64,000 bases of DNA, taken from positions 248,001 through 312,000 of the forward strand of contig NZ_CP022436.1 in the NCBI RefSeq assembly GCF_002224285.1, in the 5' to 3' direction. Positions within the stretch are counted from its first letter, which is position 1. The number at the start of each line of letters is the position of its first letter. Below are positions 25,162-34,452 of the stretch, piece after piece. The translations under genes and the position numbers were made by a program. The stretch comes from Arthrobacter sp. YN (lineage in GTDB: Bacteria > Actinomycetota > Actinomycetes > Actinomycetales > Micrococcaceae). The notes under the pieces were generated by a model that saw only the letters and a program-made list of their open reading frames with translations, was not told the origin of the DNA and made no database searches.

Positions 25162-26135
25162 GAAGCTGCCACCGCGTTGAACAACTCGTTCGTATCCACG
25201 CCCAGGTCCGGGGCGTCCAGCACGTTCGTCAGGAACACGACGCAGCGGTCCTGCTCCGGGAACATCCACCACTCGGTCCCGGACCAGCCGGGGTGGCCGT
25301 AGATCCCTTTCGCCAGGAGCTCCGACTCATTGGCGGGCAGCTGGAAACCCAGGCCCGTGTGCCGCAGGGGAGCGGGCCGGGTGGTGATGTGGGAAACCTC
25401 CGTGGTGCGGGGCCGGCGCATGGCAGCAAGGGTTGCGGGCCGTACTGCTTTCCCCGAATCCCGCAGCAATTCTGTTCCCAGATTGAGCAGGTCAGTGGCC
25501 GTCCCGAAAAGGCCCGCGCCGGGATGCCGGTGCTGGTACATACCGTCCACGTTCAGCCCAGCAGCGTCGGTGCCGTGGACCGCATGAGGGTTGCAGTCGG
25601 AGCTAAACGTGAGTGATCCAGCGCCGGTGTCCGCTGCCAGGGCAAGCAGTTGCTCCTCGAAGGGGCGCCCGTCGGCCCACTCGGCCATGGCCGCGGCACC
25701 CTCGAATGCGATATTGCAATACTGGACCAACGAGCCCGCGTAGAAGGCTTGCTCCGCTGAGGTGAGGGCCTCGCGGAGGGGAGTGCCGCCGTCGAGCGCC
25801 GGGTCCGCAATACCGGAACGGTGGCTGAGCAGCTGCTCCAAGGTCACCGTATCCGTGCGACGGGCACCGAAGTCCGGCAGGGCTGCACTCAGCGGGTTGC
25901 CCAGAGACAATTTCCCCTGCTCCACCTGCCGCATCACGGTCAAGGCGCTGATGGGTTTGGAAACGGAGAAAAGCGCAAAGTGGTCGTCGGCCGTGGCCTG
26001 CCTGCCGCCGTCGGTCCCGAACGCCACAACGTCCTCGATGCCGTGGCTGGACGCGATACCCAGCACAGCAACCGGCACGCGCCCAACGTCCACCTGCCTG
26101 CGGGCCCAGTCTGCGGAGGGTCCTGTTTCCACCAT
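25158..26135 (-). CDS. Serine hydrolase, beta-lactamase/class C family
   Basis: 325 aa from ATG 26135. Catalytic SxxK is SVSK in FALFSVSKPISAL, the second motif is YCN (VQYCNIAFEG) and the third region HTGLGFQLPANES / HPGWSGTEWW. No signal peptide, so probably an intracellular esterase or peptidase rather than a secreted beta-lactamase. The frame extends to 26243, but the family start and low coding quality upstream favour 26135. Confidence 0.88.
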   Translation of the reverse strand: MVETGPSADWARRQVDVGRVPVAVLGIASSHGIEDVVAFGTDGGRQATADDHFALFSVSKPISALTVMRQVEQGKLSLGNPLSAALPDFGARRTDTVTLEQLLSHRSGIADPALDGGTPLREALTSAEQAFYAGSLVQYCNIAFEGAAAMAEWADGRPFEEQLLALAADTGAGSLTFSSDCNPHAVHGTDAAGLNVDGMYQHRHPGAGLFGTATDLLNLGTELLRDSGKAVRPATLAAMRRPRTTEVSHITTRPAPLRHTGLGFQLPANESELLAKGIYGHPGWSGTEWWMFPEQDRCVVFLTNVLDAPDLGVDTNELFNAVAAS

Positions 26136-26283
26136 GGTTGTTCCACGCTCTCGTTTGGGGCTCTGTGAGTCGAATCTATCGCGGGTGACTGAAGAAACTT
26201 GCCAGCGCCTGTAACCGTGGCGGCCCGGCCGGAAACTATACAAGTATCCTGCAGTTCAGGGCTCTATATCAGGGGGAAAAATC

Positions 26284-26793
26284 GTGCTTTCCGAGCGCGA
26301 ATTGGCGTTCATCGCCATTCACAAAGACAGCTACCCATCCGTCTTCAGATTCGTCTGCCGACGTGTTGAATCCGTCGAGGCAGCGGAGGAGATCGCAGCA
26401 GACGTGTTCCGCGTCGTCTGGCAGAAGTGGACCGACGACTCACGCCCGGAACTCCCGTACCTATTGACGGTCGCGCGGAATCTGGTGGGGAACGCGTACA
26501 GGAGCCGCGACCGGCGGCTGGCACTGCAGGAAAAGCTGCGGACGACGGCGGTGGAGCGGTTTGGCGATGAGTCCGAAAACGTCGCGGTACAGGACGCTAT
26601 GACGCGGTTGCGTGAACAGGACCGGGACATCCTGCAGCTGGCCTACTGGGACGGCTTGAGCAGCGCAGAAATAGCAGGGGTGCTGCAGTGCAGTGAATCG
26701 GCGGCCAAAGTCCGCCTCCACCGGGCCCGAACGGCGTTCCGGAAACAGATGCCTGCAGGGGCCGAAACCACCACACACAAGATGGGGGTCTGA
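26284..26793 (+). CDS. ECF-type RNA polymerase sigma factor
   Basis: 169 aa from GTG 26284, behind GGGGGA. Sigma-2 region (YPSVFRFVCRRVESVEAAEE, ADVFRVVWQKW, YLLTVARNLVGNAYRSRDRR) and sigma-4 HTH (LREQDRDILQLAYWDGLSSA, EIAGVLQCSESAAKVRLHRA). The protein just downstream is its likely membrane partner. The stimulus is not evident. Confidence 0.94.
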   Translation: MLSERELAFIAIHKDSYPSVFRFVCRRVESVEAAEEIAADVFRVVWQKWTDDSRPELPYLLTVARNLVGNAYRSRDRRLALQEKLRTTAVERFGDESENVAVQDAMTRLREQDRDILQLAYWDGLSSAEIAGVLQCSESAAKVRLHRARTAFRKQMPAGAETTTHKMGV

Positions 26794-26797
26794 AGAC

Positions 26798-27820
26798 ATG
26801 GATCCGATCAAGAACCAGATTTCAGCGATTGACCCGCTCGCCGTCGATCCAGTTGCCGAGCCCAACGGAGAAGAAGCGCTGCACAGGATCCTTTCCGGCT
26901 CCACGGTGTTCAGCGACAGCCACCCGGTGGCGGCAGTGGCGTCCCTTGACCAGCGCAGGCGACGTAAGGCGCAAATCGCGGGCGGGCTGTTGCTCGCAGC
27001 TGCGGCCGTCACTGCGGGAGTGCTGGTAGCCGCCAACCTTGGCTCGGTGAACACCGCGCCGGCACCTGCTGTCACGGTCACTACAACAGAAGCGACACCC
27101 ACGCCCAGCGTTTCCGTCACGCCAACACCCACGGCCACGCCCTCGGCGACGCCCACGGTGGCTGCACCGGTAACCACCCCGCCCGTTGCTCCCGCGGTTC
27201 CGATCCCGGCTCCAACACCGGTTTCAACAACGACGCTGCCACACACTGTAGTGCCGACTTACACCTTCCCCGACGGACACCTCTCCTTCACCTACCCCGT
27301 GGGCTGGAGTGTGAAGACGGAGCCGGGGCCATACACGACGGAGGCGGACAAAGCTGCGTCCACCATCGCCAGGGTTCTGGACACCGCAGGCACTGAGGTT
27401 GCCCTGATATTCAACGGAAAATACGGCGACGGTACAGCTGGAACGGTGGACCGAACCATCCTCGACAGGGCAGTGGTTCCCGGTGTTCGGGACAATTCGG
27501 GTGAGCTGGTGGAGTTCGGTTTCTCTTCGAACCAGTCGCAGTCCATTCCCTACGAGGGGATGCCCTCGCCCCAAGCAGGACCCGTCGAAGATCCTCCGAC
27601 GTACATCATGGATGTGAGGGTCTCCTCGCAGCTCGTGCCCGGAATCAGCTCTTCAGGGACCAACCAAGTCCGTGTTCCCAACGGCATCATGAGCGCCTAC
27701 GTGATGTTCGATGCCACCAAGTACCCCACCTTCGCAACCCCTGAAGCTGCCAAGGCCTGGATGGGCACCACACAGTACGCCCAGCTCAAGTCCATGCTCC
27801 TGAGCCTGAGCTACAAATAA
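26798..27820 (+). CDS. Single-pass membrane protein, partner of the ECF sigma factor
   Basis: 340 aa from ATG 26798, four bases after the sigma gene. The N-terminal cytoplasmic segment (about 55 aa) resembles the short anti-sigma-like domain seen in such pairs. One transmembrane helix (QIAGGLLLAAAAVTAGVLVA, about 59-80) is followed by a Thr/Pro-rich spacer (about 85-145) and an extracellular domain starting TYTFPDGHLSFTYPVGW. An envelope-sensing anti-sigma role is inferred from position and topology; no zinc-finger motif is seen. Confidence 0.75.
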   Translation: MDPIKNQISAIDPLAVDPVAEPNGEEALHRILSGSTVFSDSHPVAAVASLDQRRRRKAQIAGGLLLAAAAVTAGVLVAANLGSVNTAPAPAVTVTTTEATPTPSVSVTPTPTATPSATPTVAAPVTTPPVAPAVPIPAPTPVSTTTLPHTVVPTYTFPDGHLSFTYPVGWSVKTEPGPYTTEADKAASTIARVLDTAGTEVALIFNGKYGDGTAGTVDRTILDRAVVPGVRDNSGELVEFGFSSNQSQSIPYEGMPSPQAGPVEDPPTYIMDVRVSSQLVPGISSSGTNQVRVPNGIMSAYVMFDATKYPTFATPEAAKAWMGTTQYAQLKSMLLSLSYK

Positions 27821-27830
27821 CCCCATCTGA

Positions 27831-27887
27831 GTAACAGCAAACGTCGCTCTGACAGTCCAGAGCGACGTTTGCTGTTACCTGGTTGGG
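27831..27887. repeat. Palindromic element, family A, copy 2
   Basis: Perfect 21-bp arms (GTAACAGCAAACGTCGCTCTG at 27831-27851, and 27858-27878) with a 6-nt loop, followed by GTTGGG. It lies between convergent stops at 27820 and 27888, so a two-way terminator is likely. Same family as 16-81 and 39160-39225, with compensated changes near the loop. Confidence 0.93.
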
Positions 27888-30680
27888 CTAGCGGGTGGTG
27901 ACCAGATGGCTGGCGGGGTCGTACCGGAAGGTGACCGGTCCGCCGTCGTGCTTCACCGCGATGTTGCTGCCGTTCGGGGCTCCGCCGAGGCCGTAGTTCT
28001 CAGCCCAGGAGCCGTTGATGGCGGCCTTGAACTCGTAGCTCCCGGCGGCGAGGTTGGGCACGGAGAGCTTCCAAAGTCCATCAACGGTGTCCAGGGACAG
28101 CTGGGCCTGGGCGCAATCCGGCATCCAATCGCCGGCACAGCCGAGCTCGGTATTCAGGCTTCCCGGCACCGACACGGCGGCGGGCTGTTGGCCGGCAACC
28201 GCTGCGCTGATCACGTTGGTGGCGTGGTCGTACAGAAAAGTGACCGCCCCGCCTGAATGCTGGAACACCACGTTGGCGCCGTCCAGCTCGCCGCCGGCAC
28301 CGTAATTTTCATCCCAGGTGCCATTGAGCGCGGCCTTGAATTCATAGGTTCCGGCCGGGAGGTTGGGGACGTTGAGTTGCCACAGCCGATGCGTCGGCTC
28401 ATAGGTCATCAGTGCCTGTTCACAGGACGGCTGCCAGTCCTCGGCGCAGCCCAGTTCGGTGTTGAGGCTGCCGGCCACGGTAACGGACTCGGGCTGGGTC
28501 GGTTCACCCACCACACCGCTGCGCGGCTCACTGGCCGATGTCTGCCCCCGGTTGTCCAGCACCACGGCGCGGTACTCCAGGGACGTTCCCGCCTCAAGCG
28601 AGGACACGTCATGGAATACCTGGTACGGCGCGTTGTCGTCCGTGCCGATTGCTTGCCATTCGCCGCCGGCCGTACGCGACTGGAAGGTGACCTCATAGAA
28701 CGAGCTGCCGTCGACGTCGGCCGTCACCTTCGCACGGGACGCGTCGCCGGCCGCGGTAACTGGCTTCTTAAGCACGACGGCGGGAGCCGCCTTGGACTTC
28801 GCCAGTCGCCCCGCTGCTTCGTACACCACGGCGGAAAGCGGCGGGACGGTGACGCTGAGCTTTGCCTGTGCATCGGTTTTCGCATGAGCCGCGGCGTCAC
28901 CGTAGACCAGGTTGAACGGTTGCTTCGCCTCGTACGCGGGAATTGCGGCTGTTTGGGCCGTCTCGCTGTTGTTCACCGCCACGATGTATTCGCGCTGGTC
29001 CTTGGCATCGATACGGGAGAAGGCGTAGATCCCGGCATCGTCGGCGGCATAACGGTTTTGCTGGGCCCCAGTGCGGAGGGTGGGGTGCTCAGCGGTGAGC
29101 GCGGCGAGTTCGCTGATCTTCCGGTACAGCGGGTGGCCGGTGTCAAAGTTGTCCGTGGCGTGGGTGGAGTTGGTTCCCAGGAGGTCGTCATCCAGATACT
29201 CCTGGACCTTGCTCGCGAACAGGGTCTGGCGCGAATCCTGGTCGCCGCCGGCGCCCGTGAAGCCTTGCTCGTCTCCGTAGTAGACCACCGGGTTGCCGCG
29301 CGAGAAGTACATCAGTTCATGGGCCAGCTCGTCGCGTTCCAGCAGTTCGGTGTCGGACGCTCCTGCGTTGTCCTCGGCGATGAACGTGCCGATCCGGCCC
29401 ATGTCGTGATTTCCCAGGAAGGTGGGCAGTTGGTAGACGTTGGAGTCGGCGTCCGTGTACCAATCGTCCCCGTTGAAGAAGTCGGCCAGCCCGGTGGCCT
29501 TGCTGCCTTGGGACGCGAAGCTGCGGGCCGCGCCCTGGAAGCCGAAGTCCAGCACAGCCTGCATCTTGTTCCTGGTGGTGAACGTGGAGGTGATGCTCTT
29601 TGAGGTGTCGAAGACCTCCCCGAACATGAAGAACTCGTCCTTGCCCTGTTCCTTGGCGTAGCTGAGAACCTGGGGTCCGAACTGCTGCCAGAACTCATCG
29701 TTGACGTGTTTCATGGTGTCAATGCGGAAACCGTCGATGCCAAAGTCGCGGATCCAGGTTTTGTAGACGTCCATCATCCCGTTGACCACTGTGGGGTTTT
29801 CGGTGAAAAGGTCATCCAGGCCGAAGAAGTCGCCGTACAGGGAGTCCTCGCCGGCAAAGTTGGTGTTGCCGCGGTTGTGATAGAGCGTGGGGTCGTTCAG
29901 CCACGACGGAACCTTGACGTCCTTCTCGGCGGCGGGGACCACGGGCGTGTACGGGAACGACGTCGCCGGGTCCAAAGCCGGGAAGTCTTGCGTTCCGGCG
30001 TAATCGCGGTCGTCGAAGACGTCGCCCGCAGCGGTCCGGTAGGGCTCGGTTTCCTTGGAAATGTAGGGCGCGGACTGGGTCTCCTGGTACTGGATGACAT
30101 CCGCCGTGTGGTTGGTGATGATGTCGAAGTACACCTTCATGCCCCGCGCGTGGGCGGCATCGATGAGGGTCTTCAGCTCGGCATTGGTGCCTAAGTGGGG
30201 GTCGATCTGCGTGAAGTCTGTGACCCAGTACCCGTGGTAGCCAGCCGAACTGTTCGCGACGGTCCCGTCACCCTGGACTGCTTTGTTCTTGAAGCTCGGC
30301 GTGAGCCAGAGGGCGTTGGTTCCAAGGCCTTGGATGTAGTCCAGGCGGTCCTGCAAACCCTTCAGGTCACCACCGTTGAAGAACCCTTTGCGGGTGGGAT
30401 CAAATCCGGACACCATAGGATCAGAACCCAATCCGCCGGCGTCGTTGGTGGTGGTCCCGTTGTTGAAGCGGTCCGCCATGACGAAGTAGAAATTCTGGTC
30501 GCTGACTCCTGCCCTGATGGAGTGCTGGGCTGCGGGATCCGGTGTCTTGGTGGCCGGAGCGGCGCCCGCGGGGAGGACCGCTGTGGCAGTAAGGGCCGCC
30601 GTCGTCAGGACGACGGCGGCGAGGCGGCCAAGGGGGCGGCGTTGTTGGGGGAGGGTGGGTCTATGGCTGCGAGCTGACAA
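27888..30680 (-). CDS. Secreted GH13 alpha-amylase with two X25-type repeats
   Basis: 930 aa from TTG 30680, preceded by GGAAGG, which puts a clean signal peptide at the N-terminus (RRPLGRLAAVVLTTAALTAT, cleaved near AGAAPA). Catalytic residues: Asp321 (GFRIDTMKHV), Glu355 (FMFGEVFD), Asp426 (FLGNHDMGR). After the catalytic barrel comes a beta-domain (about 650-725), then two tandem repeats (about 730-828 and 835-930), each with GSLNTELGCA and TYEFKAALNG-like segments, the X25 domain of pullulanases and amylases. It hydrolyses starch-type alpha-glucans outside the cell. Two LacI-type operators lie upstream. Confidence 0.95.
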   Translation of the reverse strand: MSARSHRPTLPQQRRPLGRLAAVVLTTAALTATAVLPAGAAPATKTPDPAAQHSIRAGVSDQNFYFVMADRFNNGTTTNDAGGLGSDPMVSGFDPTRKGFFNGGDLKGLQDRLDYIQGLGTNALWLTPSFKNKAVQGDGTVANSSAGYHGYWVTDFTQIDPHLGTNAELKTLIDAAHARGMKVYFDIITNHTADVIQYQETQSAPYISKETEPYRTAAGDVFDDRDYAGTQDFPALDPATSFPYTPVVPAAEKDVKVPSWLNDPTLYHNRGNTNFAGEDSLYGDFFGLDDLFTENPTVVNGMMDVYKTWIRDFGIDGFRIDTMKHVNDEFWQQFGPQVLSYAKEQGKDEFFMFGEVFDTSKSITSTFTTRNKMQAVLDFGFQGAARSFASQGSKATGLADFFNGDDWYTDADSNVYQLPTFLGNHDMGRIGTFIAEDNAGASDTELLERDELAHELMYFSRGNPVVYYGDEQGFTGAGGDQDSRQTLFASKVQEYLDDDLLGTNSTHATDNFDTGHPLYRKISELAALTAEHPTLRTGAQQNRYAADDAGIYAFSRIDAKDQREYIVAVNNSETAQTAAIPAYEAKQPFNLVYGDAAAHAKTDAQAKLSVTVPPLSAVVYEAAGRLAKSKAAPAVVLKKPVTAAGDASRAKVTADVDGSSFYEVTFQSRTAGGEWQAIGTDDNAPYQVFHDVSSLEAGTSLEYRAVVLDNRGQTSASEPRSGVVGEPTQPESVTVAGSLNTELGCAEDWQPSCEQALMTYEPTHRLWQLNVPNLPAGTYEFKAALNGTWDENYGAGGELDGANVVFQHSGGAVTFLYDHATNVISAAVAGQQPAAVSVPGSLNTELGCAGDWMPDCAQAQLSLDTVDGLWKLSVPNLAAGSYEFKAAINGSWAENYGLGGAPNGSNIAVKHDGGPVTFRYDPASHLVTTR

Positions 30681-30728
30681 GTGATGGAACCTTCCGCTAA
30701 GCGACAGTGCTGTGGGACAAGTCACAAC

Positions 30729-30742
30729 TGTAAGCGCTTGCG
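30729..30742 (-). promoter_or_regulatory. LacI/MalR-type operator 1 of the amylase gene
   Basis: TGTAAGCGCTTGCG matches the AAGCGCTT dyad of LacI-family maltose regulators, 49 bp upstream of the TTG start. The 307-base gap 30681-30987 holds this and the next site and no gene. Confidence 0.65.
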
Positions 30743-30805
30743 TACTCTTAATCCAGAGATTCGTTGAGTTACGGGATGTGAAGAGGTCTGTGGAGCGCCA
30801 ACTTA

Positions 30806-30819
30806 TGGAAGCGTTTGCA
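30806..30819 (-). promoter_or_regulatory. LacI/MalR-type operator 2 of the amylase gene
   Basis: TGGAAGCGTTTGCA, a second site of the same type, 77 bp from the first centre to centre. Paired sites suggest cooperative or looping repression. Confidence 0.55.
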
Positions 30820-30987
30820 GCCGGCCTAGCTGGAAATCGAGGATGTCGGCACTGTGCTCCTGCATCAGCGTCCGCTGGAATGCTATGCATCTGTCCATAA
30901 CGCAGCCCTTGTGACTTGCATAGGGTTGAAGAGATCTGCTTCACACCACGCAGTGCCCCGATCTACTCCCAAGGATGAGTTTCAACG

Positions 30988-31185
30988 ATGAAGAGCATCG
31001 CCCTCCTGCGCGAACGAGCCACCCGCACCATGCCTACCGGTTCCCACTGCCCGGCGTCGGGCCTGTGGAGCCCGGACTCCGATCCGGACGCCGTCCAGGT
31101 GTTCCCCGAGGGCCACGTGCTTCCTGCCCACAACGGCGTGGCAACTGTCTGGCGGCGCCGCACTGCTGCCGAAGTGTCATCGTGA
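30988..31185 (+). CDS. Small hypothetical protein (65 aa)
   Basis: MKSIALLRERATRTMPTGSH, then CPASGLWSPDSDPDAVQVF, FPEGHVLPAHNGVATVW. It has no membrane segment. One Cys follows the basic start. Its stop overlaps the GTG start of the next small gene (GTGA at 31182-31185), the coupling expected of a real two-gene unit. The ribosome site is weak. Function unknown. Confidence 0.6.
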   Translation: MKSIALLRERATRTMPTGSHCPASGLWSPDSDPDAVQVFPEGHVLPAHNGVATVWRRRTAAEVSS

Positions 31186-31412
31186 CCAGCTCCATCATGA
31201 ACCGGCCCGCCGACTATCGGCACGTTCCTGCCGCAGAGTGGTCCGAACTCAACTCCGGTGATCCTGTGTGGATTTACGACGTCGCCTGGGGCGCCGGTAC
31301 CGGCCGCGTTGACGACGTCTCCAAGCACCAGGAACTGCTCTGGGTGGTCCTCGAACCAACGGGCCGCAAGCTGCTCTGCGGCACGGACGACGTCCAGGTC
31401 TGGTCCGTCTAA
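31182..31412 (+). CDS. Small hypothetical protein (76 aa)
   Basis: GTG 31182, coupled to the previous stop. The sequence (YRHVPAAEWSELNSGDPVWI, WVVLEPTGRKLLCGTDDVQV) looks like a compact beta-barrel of the SH3 type. No known function. A strong palindromic terminator follows eight bases later, supporting expression. Confidence 0.65.
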   Translation: MTSSIMNRPADYRHVPAAEWSELNSGDPVWIYDVAWGAGTGRVDDVSKHQELLWVVLEPTGRKLLCGTDDVQVWSV

Positions 31413-31419
31413 AAAGACT

Positions 31420-31482
31420 CGCCGAGGTGTCATTTAATACCAATGTCTGAGCGGATCATACGTATTAAATGCCACCTCGGCG
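31420..31482. terminator. Bidirectional terminator between convergent genes
   Basis: Arms CGCCGAGGTGTCATTTAATA(C) and (G)TATTAAATGCCACCTCGGCG, 21 bp with one mismatch and a 21-nt loop. It sits between stops at 31412 and 31487. Different sequence from the family A palindromes. Confidence 0.8.
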
Positions 31483-31486
31483 GTAC

Positions 31487-32521
31487 TCACATCAGCATGC
31501 TGGGTGAGCCAGTCTCCACGCGGCCCACGGGGCCGTCCGGCAAGCCCGTGGCCGGGTCCAGCCTGAAACTCACGACGTCGTCCGACCCTTCGTTGGCGAC
31601 GTACAGCCAGCCTTCGCGGACCAGATGATGGCGGGGCCAGTCGCCGCCACACGGAACGTCCGCGAGGGGCTCAAGTCCAGTGCCGTCGTGGGTCACCTTC
31701 AGCACGCAGATGCGGTTGGATCCGCGCACGCCCATATAGGCGAAGCGGCCATCCGGTGACAACGCGATCTCCGCTCCGGAGTCGCCGTCGAACGGCTTGT
31801 TGATGCTGGCCGGAACAACTGCGGTGAGCTCATACGAGCCGTCCGGTTCCATCCTGACAATGGCCACCTCCACCGAATACTCGGTGTCCACGAACACCGA
31901 TCCGCTGTGATGCCGTGCCATATGCCGGGGGCCCGAGCCCTTGGGCAGCACCACCTCATGATCGGGCTGCAGGCCTTCGCCGGGAGCGTACGTCCACACG
32001 CGGACCAGGTCATGCCCAAGGTCGGTGGTCATCACCCGGCCGTCGGGGAGCATCAGGCTCGAATGCGCGCGACTGGGACGTTCGCCCTCAGCGGGTGCCG
32101 TGAAGTGGGGATCGACGGCGGCTGCCGCGCTGGTGCGCGAGGTGATGGCGCCGTCGTGGTCCAGTTCGTAGAGGATGACCTGGCCATCGCCCCAACAGGT
32201 GGCCACAATGAAACGGCCGTGGGGATCCACCGCAACGTGGCAGGTGGCGTCTCCGGCCGGCCAGGGCTCACCGAAGGCCTCCAGTTCTGCCTCGCCGGTC
32301 CGGAGATAGGCCCGGACCGTTTTACCTTCCTCGGCGACTGCGTAAACCAGCGGAAGCGTGGGGTGAAGCGCAAGGAACGACGGCGAGTTGGCCGCCACCG
32401 CTAAACCGGCGGACGCCAGTTGCCCGTGGTCGTCTGCCGAAAGCGCGGCGATGCCCTTGCCGTTGCCGTTCCGGTCCGCCGTGTAGGAACCCACCCAGAT
32501 CAGCGTCTTTTCGTTACCCAT
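31487..32521 (-). CDS. Lactonase, seven-bladed beta-propeller family
   Basis: 344 aa, PF10282-type (6-phosphogluconolactonase of YbhE kind). Propeller signatures include LIWVGSYTADRNGNGKGIAA, AANSPSFLALHPTLPLVYAV, THCHVAVDP-like CHVAVDPHGRFI, GSGPRHMARH and a late ANEGSDDVVSFRLD. No signal peptide. It probably hydrolyses a sugar lactone in the cytoplasm. It is last in a five-gene operon of oxidoreductases whose products may include lactones; two bases separate it from the aldo/keto reductase. Confidence 0.88.
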   Translation of the reverse strand: MGNEKTLIWVGSYTADRNGNGKGIAALSADDHGQLASAGLAVAANSPSFLALHPTLPLVYAVAEEGKTVRAYLRTGEAELEAFGEPWPAGDATCHVAVDPHGRFIVATCWGDGQVILYELDHDGAITSRTSAAAAVDPHFTAPAEGERPSRAHSSLMLPDGRVMTTDLGHDLVRVWTYAPGEGLQPDHEVVLPKGSGPRHMARHHSGSVFVDTEYSVEVAIVRMEPDGSYELTAVVPASINKPFDGDSGAEIALSPDGRFAYMGVRGSNRICVLKVTHDGTGLEPLADVPCGGDWPRHHLVREGWLYVANEGSDDVVSFRLDPATGLPDGPVGRVETGSPSMLM

Positions 32522-32523
32522 GG

Positions 32524-33354
32524 TCAGTGCCCCTGTACGTCCGAGTCGACGCCTGCGTCAGGTCCGGCGTCGAGGGTTTGCAGTTTGGAAAGGTCCTCCT
32601 GGTCCAGCTCGAAATCGAACACGTCCAGGTTCTCCTGCATCCGTTCCGGATTGGCGGTCTTGGGAATGGCAACCAGCCCCTGTTGGACATGCCAACGCAG
32701 CACTACCTGGCCCGGAGTCTTCCCGTACTTCCCGCCGATGCCGGTCAGTACCGGGGCGTTGAGCAGATCGCTGCTGGCACCCAACGGGCTGTAGGACTCT
32801 GTGATGATGCCATGCCGTTCGTTGTAGGCCCGGGCTGCCGGGCGGGGGATGGAAGGGCTGACTTGGATCTGGTTCACCGCCGGCACCACCTCCGTTTCCC
32901 GGAACAGTTGGTCAAGGTGCGCTGGTTTGAAGTTGGAGACGCCGATGGAGCGCACTTTGCCCGAGGCCTGCAGTTCCTCGAAGGTCTTCCACGTGGAGAC
33001 GAATTCGCCACGACGGGGGAGCGGCCAGTGGATCAGGAGCAGGTCAACGTACTCCAGGCCGAGGCGCTCCAACGATCCCTCAAGCCCGTCGATGGCCTTG
33101 CCGGAGCCCTGGAATTCGCCATCCAGCTTGGTGGTGATGAACAGTTCCTCACGGCTCACTCCACACGCGCGGATGCCGTTGCCCACGCCCGTCTCATTCC
33201 CGTACTTTTTTGCCGTGTCCACGTGCCGGTAGCCATGCGACACCGCCTCCACCACGGCGTCGGCCGCCTCGGCATCGTTCAATGGCCACGTGCCGAGTCC
33301 CAATTGCGGGATCTTGAAACCGTCGTTCAGTTCGATGAGTGGGGCAAGTGCCAT
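32524..33354 (-). CDS. Aldo/keto reductase
   Basis: 276 aa, (beta/alpha)8 NADPH enzyme. Catalytic tetrad visible as Asp (GYRHVDTAKKYGNE), Tyr of the same motif, Lys (FITTKL) and His (LLLIHWPLP). C-terminal cofactor motif LVAIPKTANPERMQENLDVF. It reduces aldehydes or ketones; the substrate is unknown. Related to the gene at 35456 in this operon (about the same length and motif spacing), so probably a paralogue. Confidence 0.92.
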   Translation of the reverse strand: MALAPLIELNDGFKIPQLGLGTWPLNDAEAADAVVEAVSHGYRHVDTAKKYGNETGVGNGIRACGVSREELFITTKLDGEFQGSGKAIDGLEGSLERLGLEYVDLLLIHWPLPRRGEFVSTWKTFEELQASGKVRSIGVSNFKPAHLDQLFRETEVVPAVNQIQVSPSIPRPAARAYNERHGIITESYSPLGASSDLLNAPVLTGIGGKYGKTPGQVVLRWHVQQGLVAIPKTANPERMQENLDVFDFELDQEDLSKLQTLDAGPDAGVDSDVQGH

Positions 33355-33384
33355 GGGCTGGGTCTCCTCTGGGTTTCTCTGTTT

Positions 33385-34452
33385 CTACGCTGGCCGCTGG
33401 CTGCTTGGCAACAGTGATCTTCGTGACCAGTCATGGAGCCGATCACTCAACTCCATGAAATCTGCCTTCACTACCTGCAGCTCCGGATGGGCATCGTGCC
33501 ACTCCACGATCTCGCGGGCGCCGTCCGCGAACGGGATGGTGGCCCGGTAATCAGGAACCAGCGCCTTGATCTTGGAATTGTCGAACACCACGGAGTGTGA
33601 GCGATCGCCCAGCAGATTGGGGCCCAGTTCCGGGCTGTGGGCGGCGATGGTCTCTGAGGAAACGTGGAAGAGTTCGGGCTCCGCAACCCCGGCTGCCCTC
33701 GCGAACAGGCGATATACCTGGTTCCACGGCAGGAACTCGTCCGAGGTAATGGTGTAGCTCTCGCCAATGGCCTGCGGCCTGCCCAGCAGCCCGACGAAGG
33801 CCTTGGCGAAATCCCTGCTGTGGGTCAACGTCCAGAGTGAGGTTCCATCTCCATGAACCAGGATGGGCATCCCCGCGCGCATGCGGTGAATGTCGGTCCA
33901 CCCGCCCACCATGGCGATCTTGGTGCGGTCATAGGTATGGGATGGCCGCACCACCGTCACCGGAAAGTCCTGATCGCGGTAGGCCTCGAACAGCAGTTCC
34001 TCGCAGGCGATCTTGTCCCGGGAGTACTGCCAGAACGGGTTCTTCAGCGGGGTCGATTCCCGGATAGGCAGTGTTGTTGGCGGCTTTTGGTACGCCGAGG
34101 CGGAACTGATGAACACGTACTGACCCGTCCGCCCACGGAACAATTCCATCCCGGCCAGCGCCTGGTCCGGGGTGAAGGAGATGAAGTCCGCAACGGCGTC
34201 GAACTCTCTTCCTTGAAGTACCTCACGCACGGCGAGAGGGTCGCGGATGTCCGCGTGGAGGACCTCCGCGCCGTCGGGGACCGGCCGCCCGGCTGACCGT
34301 CCCCTGTTGAGGATGGTCAGCCGGTGGCCCAGTGCGACGGCGCGTTCAGCCGCCGCCGCACTGATGACGCCGGTTCCGCCGATGAACAGGATGTTCCGCG
34401 GCGAAACGGTGTCAGCCGCCGTCCCGAGGGGGTCGTGGGGGAGGGTACTCAC
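33385..34452 (-). CDS. NAD-dependent epimerase/dehydratase (extended SDR)
   Basis: 355 aa from GTG 34452, overlapping the stop of the upstream reductase by four bases. Rossmann motif ILFIGGTGVISAAAAERA, then VFISSASAYQKP and the YSRDK active-site motif (Tyr-x3-Lys). It has an additional C-terminal substrate region (DEFLPWNQVYRLFARAAGV). It acts on nucleotide-sugar or sugar-like substrates. A longer frame to 34620 lies within the neighbour and is rejected. Confidence 0.88.
   Translation of the reverse strand: MSTLPHDPLGTAADTVSPRNILFIGGTGVISAAAAERAVALGHRLTILNRGRSAGRPVPDGAEVLHADIRDPLAVREVLQGREFDAVADFISFTPDQALAGMELFRGRTGQYVFISSASAYQKPPTTLPIRESTPLKNPFWQYSRDKIACEELLFEAYRDQDFPVTVVRPSHTYDRTKIAMVGGWTDIHRMRAGMPILVHGDGTSLWTLTHSRDFAKAFVGLLGRPQAIGESYTITSDEFLPWNQVYRLFARAAGVAEPELFHVSSETIAAHSPELGPNLLGDRSHSVVFDNSKIKALVPDYRATIPFADGAREIVEWHDAHPELQVVKADFMELSDRLHDWSRRSLLPSSQRPA

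Noticed and set aside
28257..29603. A 448-codon rightward frame inside the amylase gene
   Set aside because: Antisense to the GH13 catalytic domain with all active-site motifs.
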